Shown here one piece after another: positions 31,769 to 39,423 of a DNA stretch of 39,423 nt. The notes below the pieces were generated by a model. That model was not told where the DNA came from. It saw nothing but the letters and a program-made list of their open reading frames with translations, and made no database searches. The position numbers and the translations under genes are program-made. The stretch's first letter is position 1, and every line of letters starts with the position of its first letter. The stretch is from Pseudomonadota bacterium (lineage in GTDB: Bacteria; Oederibacteriota; Muellerivitia; Muellerivitales; Muellerivitaceae), in the NCBI GenBank assembly GCA_021324075.1, contig JAJPJW010000086.1:1-39423 (forward strand), in the 5' to 3' direction.

Positions 31769-32740
31769 TCAGGGCGCGGGAGGTTCCACCTTTTTCTTTT
31801 TGGCCTTCAATAACTTCTCCCGGTCCTCTTGGGCCCTTCTTTCCGCGTCTTTTCTTTCATTAAGGTTGTCCGCCCGGGCTTGGAGGGCCCGGTCGACCGC
31901 CTGGAGCCGGTCCTGCTGGTTCTTTTCGCGCATCATCAGCCGGAGGACCTTGAAACGGTCCCTATCCCCGGCCTTCTGGAGCTTCTCCCACAATTGGGTT
32001 TTGTCGTCCTTAGGCAAGGCGTCAAAGGACTTCAGGGCCCCTTCCCTTTCCTTTTGGCGCTGGGCGATAAGATCGCGGTACTTTTGCCAGTTCTGATAAC
32101 GCTCCCTTTCACGGTCGTTCAAAAGCCTTTGGAGGTGGAACAAGCCTTCATCCCCGGCGAATTCGGAATGCCGCCCGGCGGGCACTTTTTGGGATTGGTC
32201 CGCCTTGTCCATCTCCACCAGTCCCTCATAGGTATTGGTCGAGATGGAGGAACCTTCCTTTTGCACTTCGAAAGCGGTGCCTCGTACGCCGCAAACGACG
32301 CCTCCGGACTCGATCTCGAAGGACGAATGGCTGGAGCCCATCTTTTGAACCTGGGCCAAAACCCGGCCGGCGAGAAGCTTGAGCCGGCTCAAGAAACCCT
32401 TCGGGCCCGGCTTGGCCAGGTCCCCCACCTTGAGGTGGCTGCCGCCGGACAATTGGATCACCGCCGCATTATTGAAGGCGAGGGAAGCCTGCGAGCCCTC
32501 GGGTACCGTGACTTCGTCGCCCGTTTGCACGGTCTGGTCGGGCTCGGCTGTCACGGGCTTGGAAGCGCCCTTGGGCAGGATGAAGACCTGGCCCTTGATC
32601 TCGTCCACGACGTAACCGGTGGGAAGTTGGGAAGAAAGGTTCGCGGACGAATTTTCGTCGGCTTTCACGGCTTTCAATGGAAGGGCAAAGAGAACGGCAA
32701 CAAACGCGAAACTTGAAACGATGCGGAGGTTCCTGTTCAT
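31769..32740 (-). CDS. exported FecR-domain protein with coiled-coil tail
   Basis: A 323-residue protein with a signal peptide (about 1-27). An N-terminal FecR-type beta domain (about 42-205) includes GYVVDEIKGQVFILPKGASK, VQTGDEVTVPEGSQASLAFN, AAVIQLSGGSHLKVG and FEIESGGVVCGVRGTAFEVQ, which is the FecR signature. The rest (about 205-323) is a long, highly charged helix (ERERYQNWQKYRDLIAQRQK; a DUF3106-like Arg/Gln/Lys pattern) ending in Lys/Pro. FecR domains outside TonB/sigma systems are generally uncharacterised surface or periplasmic modules. It is divergent from rpe with an 81-base gap. No Shine-Dalgarno is evident before ATG 32740. Confidence 0.87.
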   Translation of the reverse strand: MNRNLRIVSSFAFVAVLFALPLKAVKADENSSANLSSQLPTGYVVDEIKGQVFILPKGASKPVTAEPDQTVQTGDEVTVPEGSQASLAFNNAAVIQLSGGSHLKVGDLAKPGPKGFLSRLKLLAGRVLAQVQKMGSSHSSFEIESGGVVCGVRGTAFEVQKEGSSISTNTYEGLVEMDKADQSQKVPAGRHSEFAGDEGLFHLQRLLNDRERERYQNWQKYRDLIAQRQKEREGALKSFDALPKDDKTQLWEKLQKAGDRDRFKVLRLMMREKNQQDRLQAVDRALQARADNLNERKDAERRAQEDREKLLKAKKKKVEPPAP

Positions 32741-32821
32741 GCCGACATTCTAGGGCATGGGTAGGATGTTGTAACCCTTTTTGCTAAGATACGCGCCTAA
32801 GCTTAAATTACGAGGTCATCC

Positions 32822-33484
32822 ATGCCCATCAAAGTCTCCGCCTCCATCCTCTCCGCCGACTTCGGGGACCTTCTCAAGGACGCCCGCCAGGCCATCGAGG
32901 CCGGTTGCGACATGCTGCACATGGACGTCATGGACGGCCATTTCGTGCCCAACATCTCCTTTGGGGCCCCGGTCATCGCCAGCCTCAAGGGCAAGGTCAA
33001 CGTCCCCTTGGACACCCATTTGATGATCGAGAACGCGGAAAAATACATCCCCGACTTCGTCAAGGCGGGTTCCACTTACATCCTTTTCCACGCCGAGGCC
33101 ATCGAAAACCCCCAATCCACCATCCACCTCATCAAACAGGACGGCTGCCGGGCGGGCATGGTCCTGAATCCTACGACGTCCGAGGAAGTCCTCAAGCCCT
33201 TCATGAAGGACCTGGATTACATCCTCTTCATGTCCGTTTGGCCTGGTTTTTCGGGCCAATCCTTCATCCCCGACGTGGTGCCCAAAATCGCCCGCTTTTC
33301 CAAGTGGTGCCGGGAAGAAGGCCTCTTCCCCGAGATCGCCGTGGACGGGGGCATGAACGCCAAAACCGCGCCTTTGGTAGTCGAAGCGGGCGCCACCTTG
33401 CTGGTGGCGGGAAATGCCGTCTTCAAGGCGCCCAATAGGCTGGAAGCCGTCGAAGCCCTCAAATCCGCCGGAAAAGGCCGTTAA
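32822..33484 (+). CDS. rpe: ribulose-phosphate 3-epimerase
   Basis: Rpe interconverts ribulose-5-phosphate and xylulose-5-phosphate in the pentose phosphate or Calvin pathways. The 220-residue TIM barrel has the family motifs VSASILSADFGDL, MLHMDVMDGHFVPNISFG (metal His33 and Asp35), PLDTHLMIENAEKYI, YILFMSVWPGFSGQSFIPDV and EIAVDGGMNAKTAPLVVEAG, then LLVAGNAVF. Trp replaces the usual Glu or Asn in the MSV(E/N)PGF(G)GQ loop, and Ser the following Gly, a modest deviation. GAGG lies six bases upstream of the ATG. No other pentose-phosphate gene is nearby. Confidence 0.96.
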   Translation: MPIKVSASILSADFGDLLKDARQAIEAGCDMLHMDVMDGHFVPNISFGAPVIASLKGKVNVPLDTHLMIENAEKYIPDFVKAGSTYILFHAEAIENPQSTIHLIKQDGCRAGMVLNPTTSEEVLKPFMKDLDYILFMSVWPGFSGQSFIPDVVPKIARFSKWCREEGLFPEIAVDGGMNAKTAPLVVEAGATLLVAGNAVFKAPNRLEAVEALKSAGKGR

Positions 33485-33491
33485 CCAAATC

Positions 33492-33596
33492 AGCCACGGA
33501 TAAACACGGATGAACACGGATAAGACGCAAATCCTTCCAAAACGGTTCGGGAATAGTCTTTTGAATATCCGTGTGTATCCGTGTCCGTCAGCGGCT
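33492..33596. repeat. CACGGAT-type imperfect inverted repeat (interspersed-repeat-like)
   Basis: The left arm (33492-33521) holds three CACGGAT units. The right arm (33566-33596) holds ATCCGTGT units in the opposite sense, and both ends carry AGCC/GGCT. The arms pair imperfectly over about 30 bases with a 44-base loop. Repeats of this 'CACGGATAAACACGGATGAA' kind are scattered in many environmental genomes and contain no gene. This copy lies between rpe and the next lipoprotein gene and contains that gene's apparent start codon. Confidence 0.75.
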
Positions 33597-35594
33597 AAAA
33601 ATTACTTTTTCGCTTTCGCCCTGTCCGTGGTTTTGTCTGGTTGTGCGACGGCGCCGGTGACGAAACCCGTTTCCGGCGAGGAAGCCCAGACCCAGTCCCT
33701 CCTCTCCCGGGCCGCCAGCCAATTCGCTTCACCCAATCCGCCCAAGGCCCTGACCCTCGACGACCAGGCCCAGGTCGAATGGCGGCCCGACCGGAGCTTG
33801 CGGGTGACCGTCCACCAGTTTTGGGCCGCCCGGGTCAAACCCGACCATCCCTTGCCCCTGCTGGCCAGCATCAACCAAGATTCCCAGATCCTGAACATCC
33901 AGACCTTGAAACTTTACCAGCAGGATGCCAAAGGTAATTTCCTGCCCGTTGACCCCCAACCCCAGGTTGCTTGGGTGCCGCCCCAGGACAATCTCCCGTT
34001 GAGCCTTTCCAAGATCACCTCCTGCCGCCTGCCCGACCTCGAAGCGGGCCAAGCCCTGGAGGTGAAATACAGCCTGGAAACCAAAACCTCGTCCCTCTTG
34101 GTGGACAAGGACATGATGAACAACCCCACCAAACCCCATCCCGTGGCGCCCGAGCCCAGCTTCGCTTTCCGTTGGAACGACTACACTCCCTCGCTCCAAA
34201 AGGACATGACCCTCCATATCCCGGCAGGCCTGGAACTCTACGGCACCCGGCTGAGGCTGCCGGCGGACTTCGTCTCCGACGAACCCACCGTGCCCAAGGG
34301 CCATGAGAAAACCGTGCACCTTTCCATGGGTCCCCAGGACCCCATCCCCTACGAAAGCTACCAACCCGCTTTGCAGGACCTGGTGCCCCTGACCGCCTTT
34401 ACCCTCAACAAGTCCTGGGAAGAAGCGGTCATGCCCTACCGCATCCGCATCAAAAGGTACATGGACGGGGACCTCACCAAGGTGGAGGACCTCATTGGCG
34501 ACGCCGGGAACAATACCGGCGAAGCCTTGGCCGACCGGGTGGCCGAGGTCAAAAGGGCCATCGAGCAGAAGGTGGACTTCGTGGATACGGGCCTGCCCGT
34601 TTACCTGAACCCCGACCGGCCCGTGACCGAGATCATCGACAGCGGCAAAGGCACCGCACACGACATGGCGGTCCTTTTGGCTACGGCCCTCAAATCCATA
34701 AAACTCAACGTTTCGGTCTACCTTTACCGCCAGGCCTCCAGCGGTGAGTTGGTCACGGACCTTCCGGCCCTGTCCCAATTCAACGGTGTCCTGGTGGCCA
34801 TTCCCTCCGGCAAGGACACCCTCTGGGTCGACCCAACCGAACCCCTGGCCGCCCCCGATGTACTGCCCATCAACGCCCTGGACCGCAAGGCCTTGGGGGT
34901 TCTGACGCCCCTCAATTGGAAGCTGACCCCTTCTTTCGCCGCCAAGGACCATCGCAAACACCGCGACGCGGTGATGGATCTGGACCCCCAAGGCAACCTG
35001 AACTGCACCGTGGATATCCTGGCCTATGGCTCTTCCGAATTGGCCCTTCGCCAGTTTTTCAGGGCCACCACCGACGACAAACGGCGGGACCTGGTTTACC
35101 GGGGCCTGGCCAAGCTTTTCCCAACGGTCACGCTGACCGACTACCGCTTCGGGGATTACCGCGACATTTCCAAGCCACTGGACGTGCACTACGCCTTCCA
35201 GATCCCCTCCTACGCCAAATTCATCAAGGGCGGCGGCATGGTCTTTTTCCCGGTGGTCTTCGAGGATGTGGAGGACTTTTTTTCCGTTTTACGGGATACC
35301 CGCCAGACCCCGGTGGTGGTGCCCCAAAACTTCAATTCGGAAACCCAAACCATCGTGAAGCTGCCACCGGGCTACCAGGCTGGGGATCTGCCCAAGGACA
35401 TCACCTTCGCCAATGCCGTGGCTGAATTTTCCTCCACTTCCAAACTGGACTTCGGCACCCTCAGCTATGACCGGTATTTGGGCGTGAAGGAAAGAACCAT
35501 CGCCCTGGGCAAGGATTACAAGGATTTGCTGGCCTTTTACCAGGCGGTCCTAACCCAGGACCGGAAACCCTTTACGGCGGTCCGGAAAAAATAA
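33510..35594 (+). CDS. lipoprotein with DUF3857-type and degenerate transglutaminase-like domains
   Basis: A 694-residue frame. The first about 30 residues are translated from the CACGGAT inverted repeat, so the true start may be an internal TTG or GTG or may have been created by the repeat. No Shine-Dalgarno precedes ATG 33510. A lipobox LSGC (Cys45) follows a hydrophobic segment (FFAFALSVVLSGC). The DUF3857-like beta domain is about 85-275 and the transglutaminase-like domain about 300-445. In the latter, the usual GxGDCKD reads GKGTAHD (379-385) with Ala383 at the Cys position. The usual FNHxxV reads FNGVLVA with Gly426 at the His position; only WVDPT (Asp441) remains. A beta-rich C-terminal part follows. 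Probably non-catalytic and envelope-bound. Confidence 0.78.
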   Translation: MNTDKTQILPKRFGNSLLNIRVYPCPSAAKNYFFAFALSVVLSGCATAPVTKPVSGEEAQTQSLLSRAASQFASPNPPKALTLDDQAQVEWRPDRSLRVTVHQFWAARVKPDHPLPLLASINQDSQILNIQTLKLYQQDAKGNFLPVDPQPQVAWVPPQDNLPLSLSKITSCRLPDLEAGQALEVKYSLETKTSSLLVDKDMMNNPTKPHPVAPEPSFAFRWNDYTPSLQKDMTLHIPAGLELYGTRLRLPADFVSDEPTVPKGHEKTVHLSMGPQDPIPYESYQPALQDLVPLTAFTLNKSWEEAVMPYRIRIKRYMDGDLTKVEDLIGDAGNNTGEALADRVAEVKRAIEQKVDFVDTGLPVYLNPDRPVTEIIDSGKGTAHDMAVLLATALKSIKLNVSVYLYRQASSGELVTDLPALSQFNGVLVAIPSGKDTLWVDPTEPLAAPDVLPINALDRKALGVLTPLNWKLTPSFAAKDHRKHRDAVMDLDPQGNLNCTVDILAYGSSELALRQFFRATTDDKRRDLVYRGLAKLFPTVTLTDYRFGDYRDISKPLDVHYAFQIPSYAKFIKGGGMVFFPVVFEDVEDFFSVLRDTRQTPVVVPQNFNSETQTIVKLPPGYQAGDLPKDITFANAVAEFSSTSKLDFGTLSYDRYLGVKERTIALGKDYKDLLAFYQAVLTQDRKPFTAVRKK

Positions 35595-35604
35595 AGGAGG
35601 CTAT

Positions 35605-36171
35605 ATGGCGGGCGTTGATTTGAGTGAGCTAGGACCGTTGAAAAGCCTGGTGGGAACCTTCAAGGGGAACATCGGCGACGACGTGGCCCCTTCCGACGAC
35701 CGGGGCGCCGAAAACAACAAATACCACGAAGTGATCGTGTTCACCCACATCCTGCCCGCCCAGAACCACGAACAAACGCTTTACGGTTTACGGTACCACC
35801 AGCAGGTCTTCCGCCACGGTGAGGAATTCCCCTTCCACGACCAGGTGGGTTACTGGCATTGGGACCCCAAAGCCAAGCAGGTGATGCAGTCCCTCACTAT
35901 TCCACGGGGCCAGGCGGTCTTGGCGGGAGGCCACGCCGAGGAGAACTCCAAATCCTTTAAGCTCAAGGCCGAACTGGGCTCCAAGACCTTCGGGATCGTC
36001 TCCAATCCCTTTTTGGACAAGGAATTTCAAACAATAGGCTATGAAATCCAACTATCGTTCCCGGACGATGAAACCTTCGTTTATGAACAGGTGACCAAGA
36101 TCCAGATCAAGGGCCAACCCAAAGTCTTCGAGCACCGCGACAAGAACACCCTCAAGCGGACAAGTGCTTAG
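35605..36171 (+). CDS. nitrobindin-like heme-binding beta-barrel protein
   Basis: A 188-residue cytoplasmic protein resembling the nitrobindin/THAP4-type (DUF1794) beta-barrel. Visible are LGPLKSLVGTFKGNIGDD (family GTWxGxG position), YHEVIVFTHILPAQNHEQTL, HDQVGYWHWDPKAKQVMQSL followed by TIPRGQAVLAGG, and the C-terminal FEHRDKNTLKR. In the last, His177 is at the place of the axial heme ligand. Trp is replaced by Phe in the first motif. Nitrobindins bind ferric heme and act on NO or peroxynitrite; the role here is unproved. AAGGAGG four bases before ATG sets the start. It follows the transglutaminase-like gene by 10 bases. Confidence 0.75.
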   Translation: MAGVDLSELGPLKSLVGTFKGNIGDDVAPSDDRGAENNKYHEVIVFTHILPAQNHEQTLYGLRYHQQVFRHGEEFPFHDQVGYWHWDPKAKQVMQSLTIPRGQAVLAGGHAEENSKSFKLKAELGSKTFGIVSNPFLDKEFQTIGYEIQLSFPDDETFVYEQVTKIQIKGQPKVFEHRDKNTLKRTSA

Positions 36172-36228
36172 TTCATCCAGCGGGTAAAACCATTCATTGA
36201 AAACTTGAACTGTTCAAAAGGAGGAAGA

Positions 36229-36879
36229 ATGGGACGCGAAAATCGGCCGGGGAAAGAAGTGGATAACAACCCGAGAGCCCTTTTCACCGTTTTTTTCCTG
36301 CTTTGGATATCTCCGGCTTTTCCGGACTCCAAGCCAGCTACTTGGGCGGCTCCGGCCGCAGCCATTCTCAAGGTCGATGACTTCGAGTCGAGCAAGCCCG
36401 CCTTTGGGGCTAAGTGGTGGACCATGTGTGATAACTACAGCAAACTTTCCCCCAAGCCCTTTGCCGTGCTTCCTGGCGGCTCTCCAAAGTCCCCCGGCCA
36501 TTGCGCCGGCATAAAGGGCTACATGGGAAACTTCAAGAACGGAAGCTGGGCGGCCCTTTTCCTTTCACTGGACCCGGCTGAAAAACCCGTCAACCTCTCC
36601 GCCTACAAAGCCGTGCGTTTTTACGCCCAAGGGGATGGCAGCACCCATTTCTTGGGATTGAAAAAAACCTCGCGCCAGGAATTCCTGGGCCTCAAAGCGG
36701 GCTTCATCGCTCCCAAAACCTGGACGCAAGTAACCATCCCTTTTAAGTCCATCACCCTATCCAACGGAGGGCGCCACGTCCTAGCGGAATTTGATGATGT
36801 TTCGGACTTGATCTTCTCCGCGGGCGACGACAACGCGAATTTCGACATAAAAATTGATGACGTGGAATTCTTGAAATAA
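36229..36879 (+). CDS. exported CIA30/CBM-like jelly-roll protein
   Basis: A 216-residue protein; ATG 36229 is chosen because AAGGAGG lies four bases upstream, over an in-frame ATG at 36205. A long basic N-terminus and a hydrophobic segment (ALFTVFFLLWISPAF) suggest a signal peptide. The mature part has VDDFESSKPAFGAKWWTMCD, GSWAALFLSLDPAEKPVNLS followed by AYKAVRFYAQGDGS, WTQVTIPFKSITLS and a closing FDIKIDDVEFL. This order matches CIA30/CBM11-type beta-sandwich domains, which often bind carbohydrate. It is in a plus-strand run with its neighbours but has a 57-base gap upstream. Confidence 0.75.
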   Translation: MGRENRPGKEVDNNPRALFTVFFLLWISPAFPDSKPATWAAPAAAILKVDDFESSKPAFGAKWWTMCDNYSKLSPKPFAVLPGGSPKSPGHCAGIKGYMGNFKNGSWAALFLSLDPAEKPVNLSAYKAVRFYAQGDGSTHFLGLKKTSRQEFLGLKAGFIAPKTWTQVTIPFKSITLSNGGRHVLAEFDDVSDLIFSAGDDNANFDIKIDDVEFLK

Positions 36880-36952
36880 GCGGCTTCGGGACCGGGATGC
36901 CCCAAGCGGGCGAAAGACTCATGCGCCACCTTGTCCACGAAGGGGAGGCCAA

Positions 36953-37525
36953 ATGAAAACAATCATTATTCTTATCGTGGCCTCGGCCTTCTTGTCCTCA
37001 TGTGGAGAGGCGCAATCCCCCAAGGCCGACAACGGCGGCGTGAGCCAAATCCACGCGGGAGGCGGTTTCACCTTCCTGATCCGGGATACCGGACAGCCCC
37101 TCAGCATGGGCAGTGGAAACGGCGACAACACCAATAATGAATTGTGGCTGATCAACGACTCCACGGGGGATAAACGCCTCTTGGCGGCGTGCAAAGACGC
37201 GCAAGAAATGGAAAATGAAATTTGTGATATTGAAAGCCCGCAGTTCTCCTTGGATAAATCGAGGGTTTATTTCGAGTCTTCCGCCTGGGCGACTTCCGGG
37301 GCCATTCATGTGGTGGACCTTAAAAACGGAAAGGAAAAATACCTATGCCCCGGGAACGGGCTCCAGGTGATTGGCTCGGGAAAATACAAGGGCGATATCG
37401 TCACCAGCATGCACAAATACAGGGGCGGCGAGGGAGGTTCCTACGATCATTTTTTCGTGGTCGGCCCCGACGGCAAGGAGTTGAAGGATTTGGGGGAAGA
37501 ATTGGATAAAAGCAAGCTGCATTAA
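36953..37525 (+). CDS. lipoprotein with partial beta-propeller-like pattern
   Basis: A 190-residue lipoprotein. The short signal peptide MKTIIILIVASAFLSSC has a lipobox LSSC (Cys17). The mature part shows TolB/WD-like blade patterns: ELWLINDSTGDKRLLAA, ESPQFSLDKSRVYFESSAWA and GAIHVVDLKNGKEKYLC, with YDHFFVVGPDGKELKDLG at the end. Only two to three blades fit, so it cannot form a complete propeller alone. GGGAGG lies four bases before the ATG. It is followed immediately by a perfect hairpin. Function unknown. Confidence 0.75.
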   Translation: MKTIIILIVASAFLSSCGEAQSPKADNGGVSQIHAGGGFTFLIRDTGQPLSMGSGNGDNTNNELWLINDSTGDKRLLAACKDAQEMENEICDIESPQFSLDKSRVYFESSAWATSGAIHVVDLKNGKEKYLCPGNGLQVIGSGKYKGDIVTSMHKYRGGEGGSYDHFFVVGPDGKELKDLGEELDKSKLH

Positions 37526-37527
37526 TA

Positions 37528-37557
37528 CCGTTCACGACGGGAACCCGTCGTGAACGG
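37528..37557. other. perfect hairpin at convergent gene ends
   Basis: CCGTTCACGACGGG and CCCGTCGTGAACGG form a 14-bp perfect stem around AA, three bases after the lipoprotein stop and 32 bases before the helicase stop. There is no T-tract on either side. It is analogous in position to the hairpin at 20919-20941. Confidence 0.7.
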
Positions 37558-37589
37558 TTCACAAAATAGCAAAAACCGGCTGTTGCATC

Positions 37590-39423
37590 TCAGCGCGGCC
37601 GGAAATTCCCGGGCCTGGAGTTTCCGCCGTCCGGCCGCCTGAACCCGCCTTTGGGGCGGAAGTTCCCTCCTGGCCGGGGGGGCCGGTTGCCCCCCTCGGG
37701 ACGATGCCCCTGGTGCCTTTGTTCTCCGAAGCGGTTTTCCGGACGGTTGCGGTGTTCCCCGGAAAAAGGCCGCTGTTCCCCTTGCCGATGCTCAAAACGG
37801 TCCCGCTGTTGCCCCTGGGACGGCCTTGGACGATGCTTTCCGCCGCCGAACCCGCCTTCTTTGCGGAAGCCCTGGCGGTCATCCCGTGAAAAGCCCCTGT
37901 TTTGGTGCCGGGACTTGTCGCCACCAAAGAATTTATTGCCGATCTTCTGGATAAAGCTCTCCGGCTTCGTCCAATTACGGGACTCATTGGAAAGCGGTTG
38001 TTTCTCATCGTCCTCATTGAAAGGGACATTGCTATTCCGCGACTCTTCCCGGGGCCGTTGAAACCGATCCCGGTGTTGTTCCGACCTTTGCTGGTGCCGC
38101 CCGTCCGGATGACGGTTTTTTCCGTGGAAATCCTTCGATGGGGAATCCCGGTGGCCGCCTTGGAATCCCCGGTTGTCCTGCTGCCGGTGCTGCTGGGACT
38201 GCCGGGGTTGGAAATCCCTCTGTCCCCTGTCTCCCGAGCCCTGTTGGGGCCAGTCCCGGTGGGAATTTCGGTGTTGTGGGTGCGCTTGTCCTTGGGGATG
38301 GCGCCCTCTTGGGGGTTGGCCCTGGTGTGGAGACCCGTGTTGGGATTGTGGGTGCCTCGGCGAGGGGGTTCCGGGTTGGGGGGACTTTTCTTCCTTTGGC
38401 GCGGTGAAGCCGAACCGGGAGGTCTTGACGGGAATGGACTTGGGATCGGCGCCGATGAGCCGCAATATCCGCCGCCAAAGGTCGTTGTCCTCGGGAGTGA
38501 TAAAGCAGAGGGACTCTCCCTCGGCTCCCGCCCGGGCCGTGCGCCCCACCCGGTGGATGTAATCTTCCGGGTTGCGCGGCAGGTCGTAGTTGATGACATG
38601 GGCAATGTGGTGGATGTCCAGCCCGCGCGCCGCGATGTCGGTGGCCACCAGGACGTCGAAACTCCCTTCCCGGAACTGGTCGATGGCCTGCCGCCGTTGC
38701 GATTGGGTGCGCCCGCCGTGGATGCGGGTGATTTTGACGCCGCTTTCCTTCAGGCGGTTCATGATGCGGTCCACCCGGTGCTGGGTGCGGGCGAAAATAA
38801 GCACCGATCCCCGACGTTCCTTCAACTCCCCCAGCAATTCCTCGGGCTTCTTGGCCTCGGTGGTATAGAGCACCTTTTGGGCGATCTTGGTGACCGGTTG
38901 GGTGGCCGAGCCCACCGTGATGCGCACCGGGTCCTTCAGGTACTTGGACCCCATGGCCTGGATGTCCGGCGGGAAGGTGGCGGAAAAAAGCAGGGTCTGC
39001 CTTGTGCCGGTGAGGCGTTTGCGGATTTCCTCCAACTGGGGCGCGAAACCCATGTCCAGCATCCGGTCGGCCTCGTCCAGCACCAAAAAACCCGTGGTGG
39101 ACAGGTTGAGGGAGTTCCGGTTCAAGTGGTCGATCACCCGGCCGGGTGTTCCAATAATGAGTCTTGGTCTTTTGGCCAGGACGGCAAATTGGGCTTTCAT
39201 GTTGGCCCCGCCGATGAGAAGGACGCCGCCGCCGACGTCGTGGCTCCCGGCGAGGTTTTTCAAAACATCCAAAACCTGCACGGCCAATTCGCGCGTGGGC
39301 GTGAGGACCAGGGCGGTCTTATCCTTGTTCTTGTCCAGGTAGGTAAGGATGGGAAGGCCGAAGGCGGCCGTCTTTCCGGTGCCGGTCTGGGCCGAGGCGA
39401 TGACATCCTTTCCTTCCAGGGCC
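37590..39423 (-). CDS. DEAD-box ATP-dependent RNA helicase with long Gln/His/Arg/Gly-rich tail, partial (runs off right edge)
   Basis: The visible 610 residues lack only the N-terminal Q-motif region. The reading frame continues to the edge, beginning ALEGKDVIASAQTGTGKTAA (motif I). Motifs in order: PTRELAVQ (Ia), GTPGR (Ib), VLDEADRML (II), SATFP (III), VLIFARTQHRVD (IV), ATDIAARGLDI (V) and HRVGRTARAG (VI). This is the RhlE/CsdA-type core used in ribosome assembly and RNA turnover. The tail of about 290 residues is extremely rich in Pro, Gln, His, Arg, Gly and Asn (many RG and GNFRP-type pieces), longer than in most bacterial members. It is probably disordered, RNA-binding and perhaps phase-separating. 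The gene is convergent with the 36953-37525 lipoprotein. Confidence 0.95.
   Translation of the reverse strand, partial: ALEGKDVIASAQTGTGKTAAFGLPILTYLDKNKDKTALVLTPTRELAVQVLDVLKNLAGSHDVGGGVLLIGGANMKAQFAVLAKRPRLIIGTPGRVIDHLNRNSLNLSTTGFLVLDEADRMLDMGFAPQLEEIRKRLTGTRQTLLFSATFPPDIQAMGSKYLKDPVRITVGSATQPVTKIAQKVLYTTEAKKPEELLGELKERRGSVLIFARTQHRVDRIMNRLKESGVKITRIHGGRTQSQRRQAIDQFREGSFDVLVATDIAARGLDIHHIAHVINYDLPRNPEDYIHRVGRTARAGAEGESLCFITPEDNDLWRRILRLIGADPKSIPVKTSRFGFTAPKEEKSPQPGTPSPRHPQSQHGSPHQGQPPRGRHPQGQAHPQHRNSHRDWPQQGSGDRGQRDFQPRQSQQHRQQDNRGFQGGHRDSPSKDFHGKNRHPDGRHQQRSEQHRDRFQRPREESRNSNVPFNEDDEKQPLSNESRNWTKPESFIQKIGNKFFGGDKSRHQNRGFSRDDRQGFRKEGGFGGGKHRPRPSQGQQRDRFEHRQGEQRPFSGEHRNRPENRFGEQRHQGHRPEGGNRPPRPGGNFRPKGGFRRPDGGNSRPGNFRPR

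Noticed and set aside
33492-33596. CRISPR-like repeats (CACGGAT units)
   Set aside because: Units are about 10 bases, directly adjacent or inverted, with no regular spacers and no cas genes; this is an inverted-repeat element.
33729-35189. Minus-strand frame of 486 codons opposite the transglutaminase-like lipoprotein gene
   Set aside because: Antisense shadow; the plus-strand product has a lipobox and a recognisable domain order, the minus-strand one is Gly/His/Val-rich without domains.
37559-38605. Minus-strand frame of 348 codons overlapping the helicase tail in another frame
   Set aside because: It arises from the repetitive codons of the Arg/Gly/Gln tail. The helicase frame continues uninterrupted from motif VI into the tail, so the alternative has no independent support.

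Overview
The window is about 39.4 kb of GC-rich, densely coded bacterial chromosome with no rRNA, tRNA, CRISPR array, transposase or phage gene. A Gram-negative envelope is suggested by a GT9 (LPS-heptosyltransferase-type) glycosyltransferase, several lipoproteins, a Spy/CpxP-like periplasmic protein and many signal peptides. Very long Thr/Ser/Pro repeats capped by a FlgD-like/secretion-type C-terminal domain, together with housekeeping genes scattered outside their usual operons, suggest an uncultured candidate-phylum bacterium. An FCPU426-like lineage is only a guess; no marker here proves it.

Layout. (1) 1-6341, minus: smc, a GT9 glycosyltransferase, ftsY, a STAS-domain protein and the start of an exported 5'-nucleotidase-like protein, packed as one operon that leaves the left edge. 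(2) 6505-8879, minus: a cyclic-nucleotide-binding-fold protein, a 45-residue membrane protein and small exported proteins of unknown function. (3) 9055-14708, plus: a tight three-gene unit of a duplicated exported alpha/beta hydrolase, a membrane protein with a spermidine-synthase-like domain, and an exported protein-isoaspartate-methyltransferase-like enzyme, closed by a strong bidirectional terminator. (4) 14787-19554, minus: a TPR protein, a stand-alone LigD-type 3'-phosphoesterase, typA/bipA, an alpha/beta hydrolase, and a small membrane/PH-like gene split by a G8 frameshift. (5) 19635-24605: an MFS exporter convergent with a giant Thr-rich cupredoxin protein, then a TIGR01777-type SDR. 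(6) 24716-27275: envelope proteins with LTxxQ, His/Asp-rich and TPR features. (7) 27299-31690: long-form hisG divergent from rlmN, a PASTA protein, an exported protein and a Bor-like lipoprotein. (8) 31769-37525: a FecR-domain protein divergent from rpe, then a transglutaminase-like lipoprotein and three small proteins. (9) 37590-39423, minus: a DEAD-box RNA helicase with a very long disordered tail, leaving the right edge.

The most notable non-coding signal is a pair of similar double-hairpin elements, one facing hisG (28251-28336, minus) and one in front of the Bor-like lipoprotein (31257-31344, plus). They share both loop sequences and the linker between hairpins, and each lies just downstream of a TATAAT hexamer. 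Other unusual signals are a perfect 42-bp loopless palindrome at 16142-16183, an interspersed-type CACGGAT inverted repeat that supplies the start codon of a lipoprotein gene, the G8 frameshift, and two enzyme-like proteins that appear to have lost catalytic residues (transglutaminase-like; 5'-nucleotidase-like). All functional statements come from reading translated sequence by eye; no database search was run.
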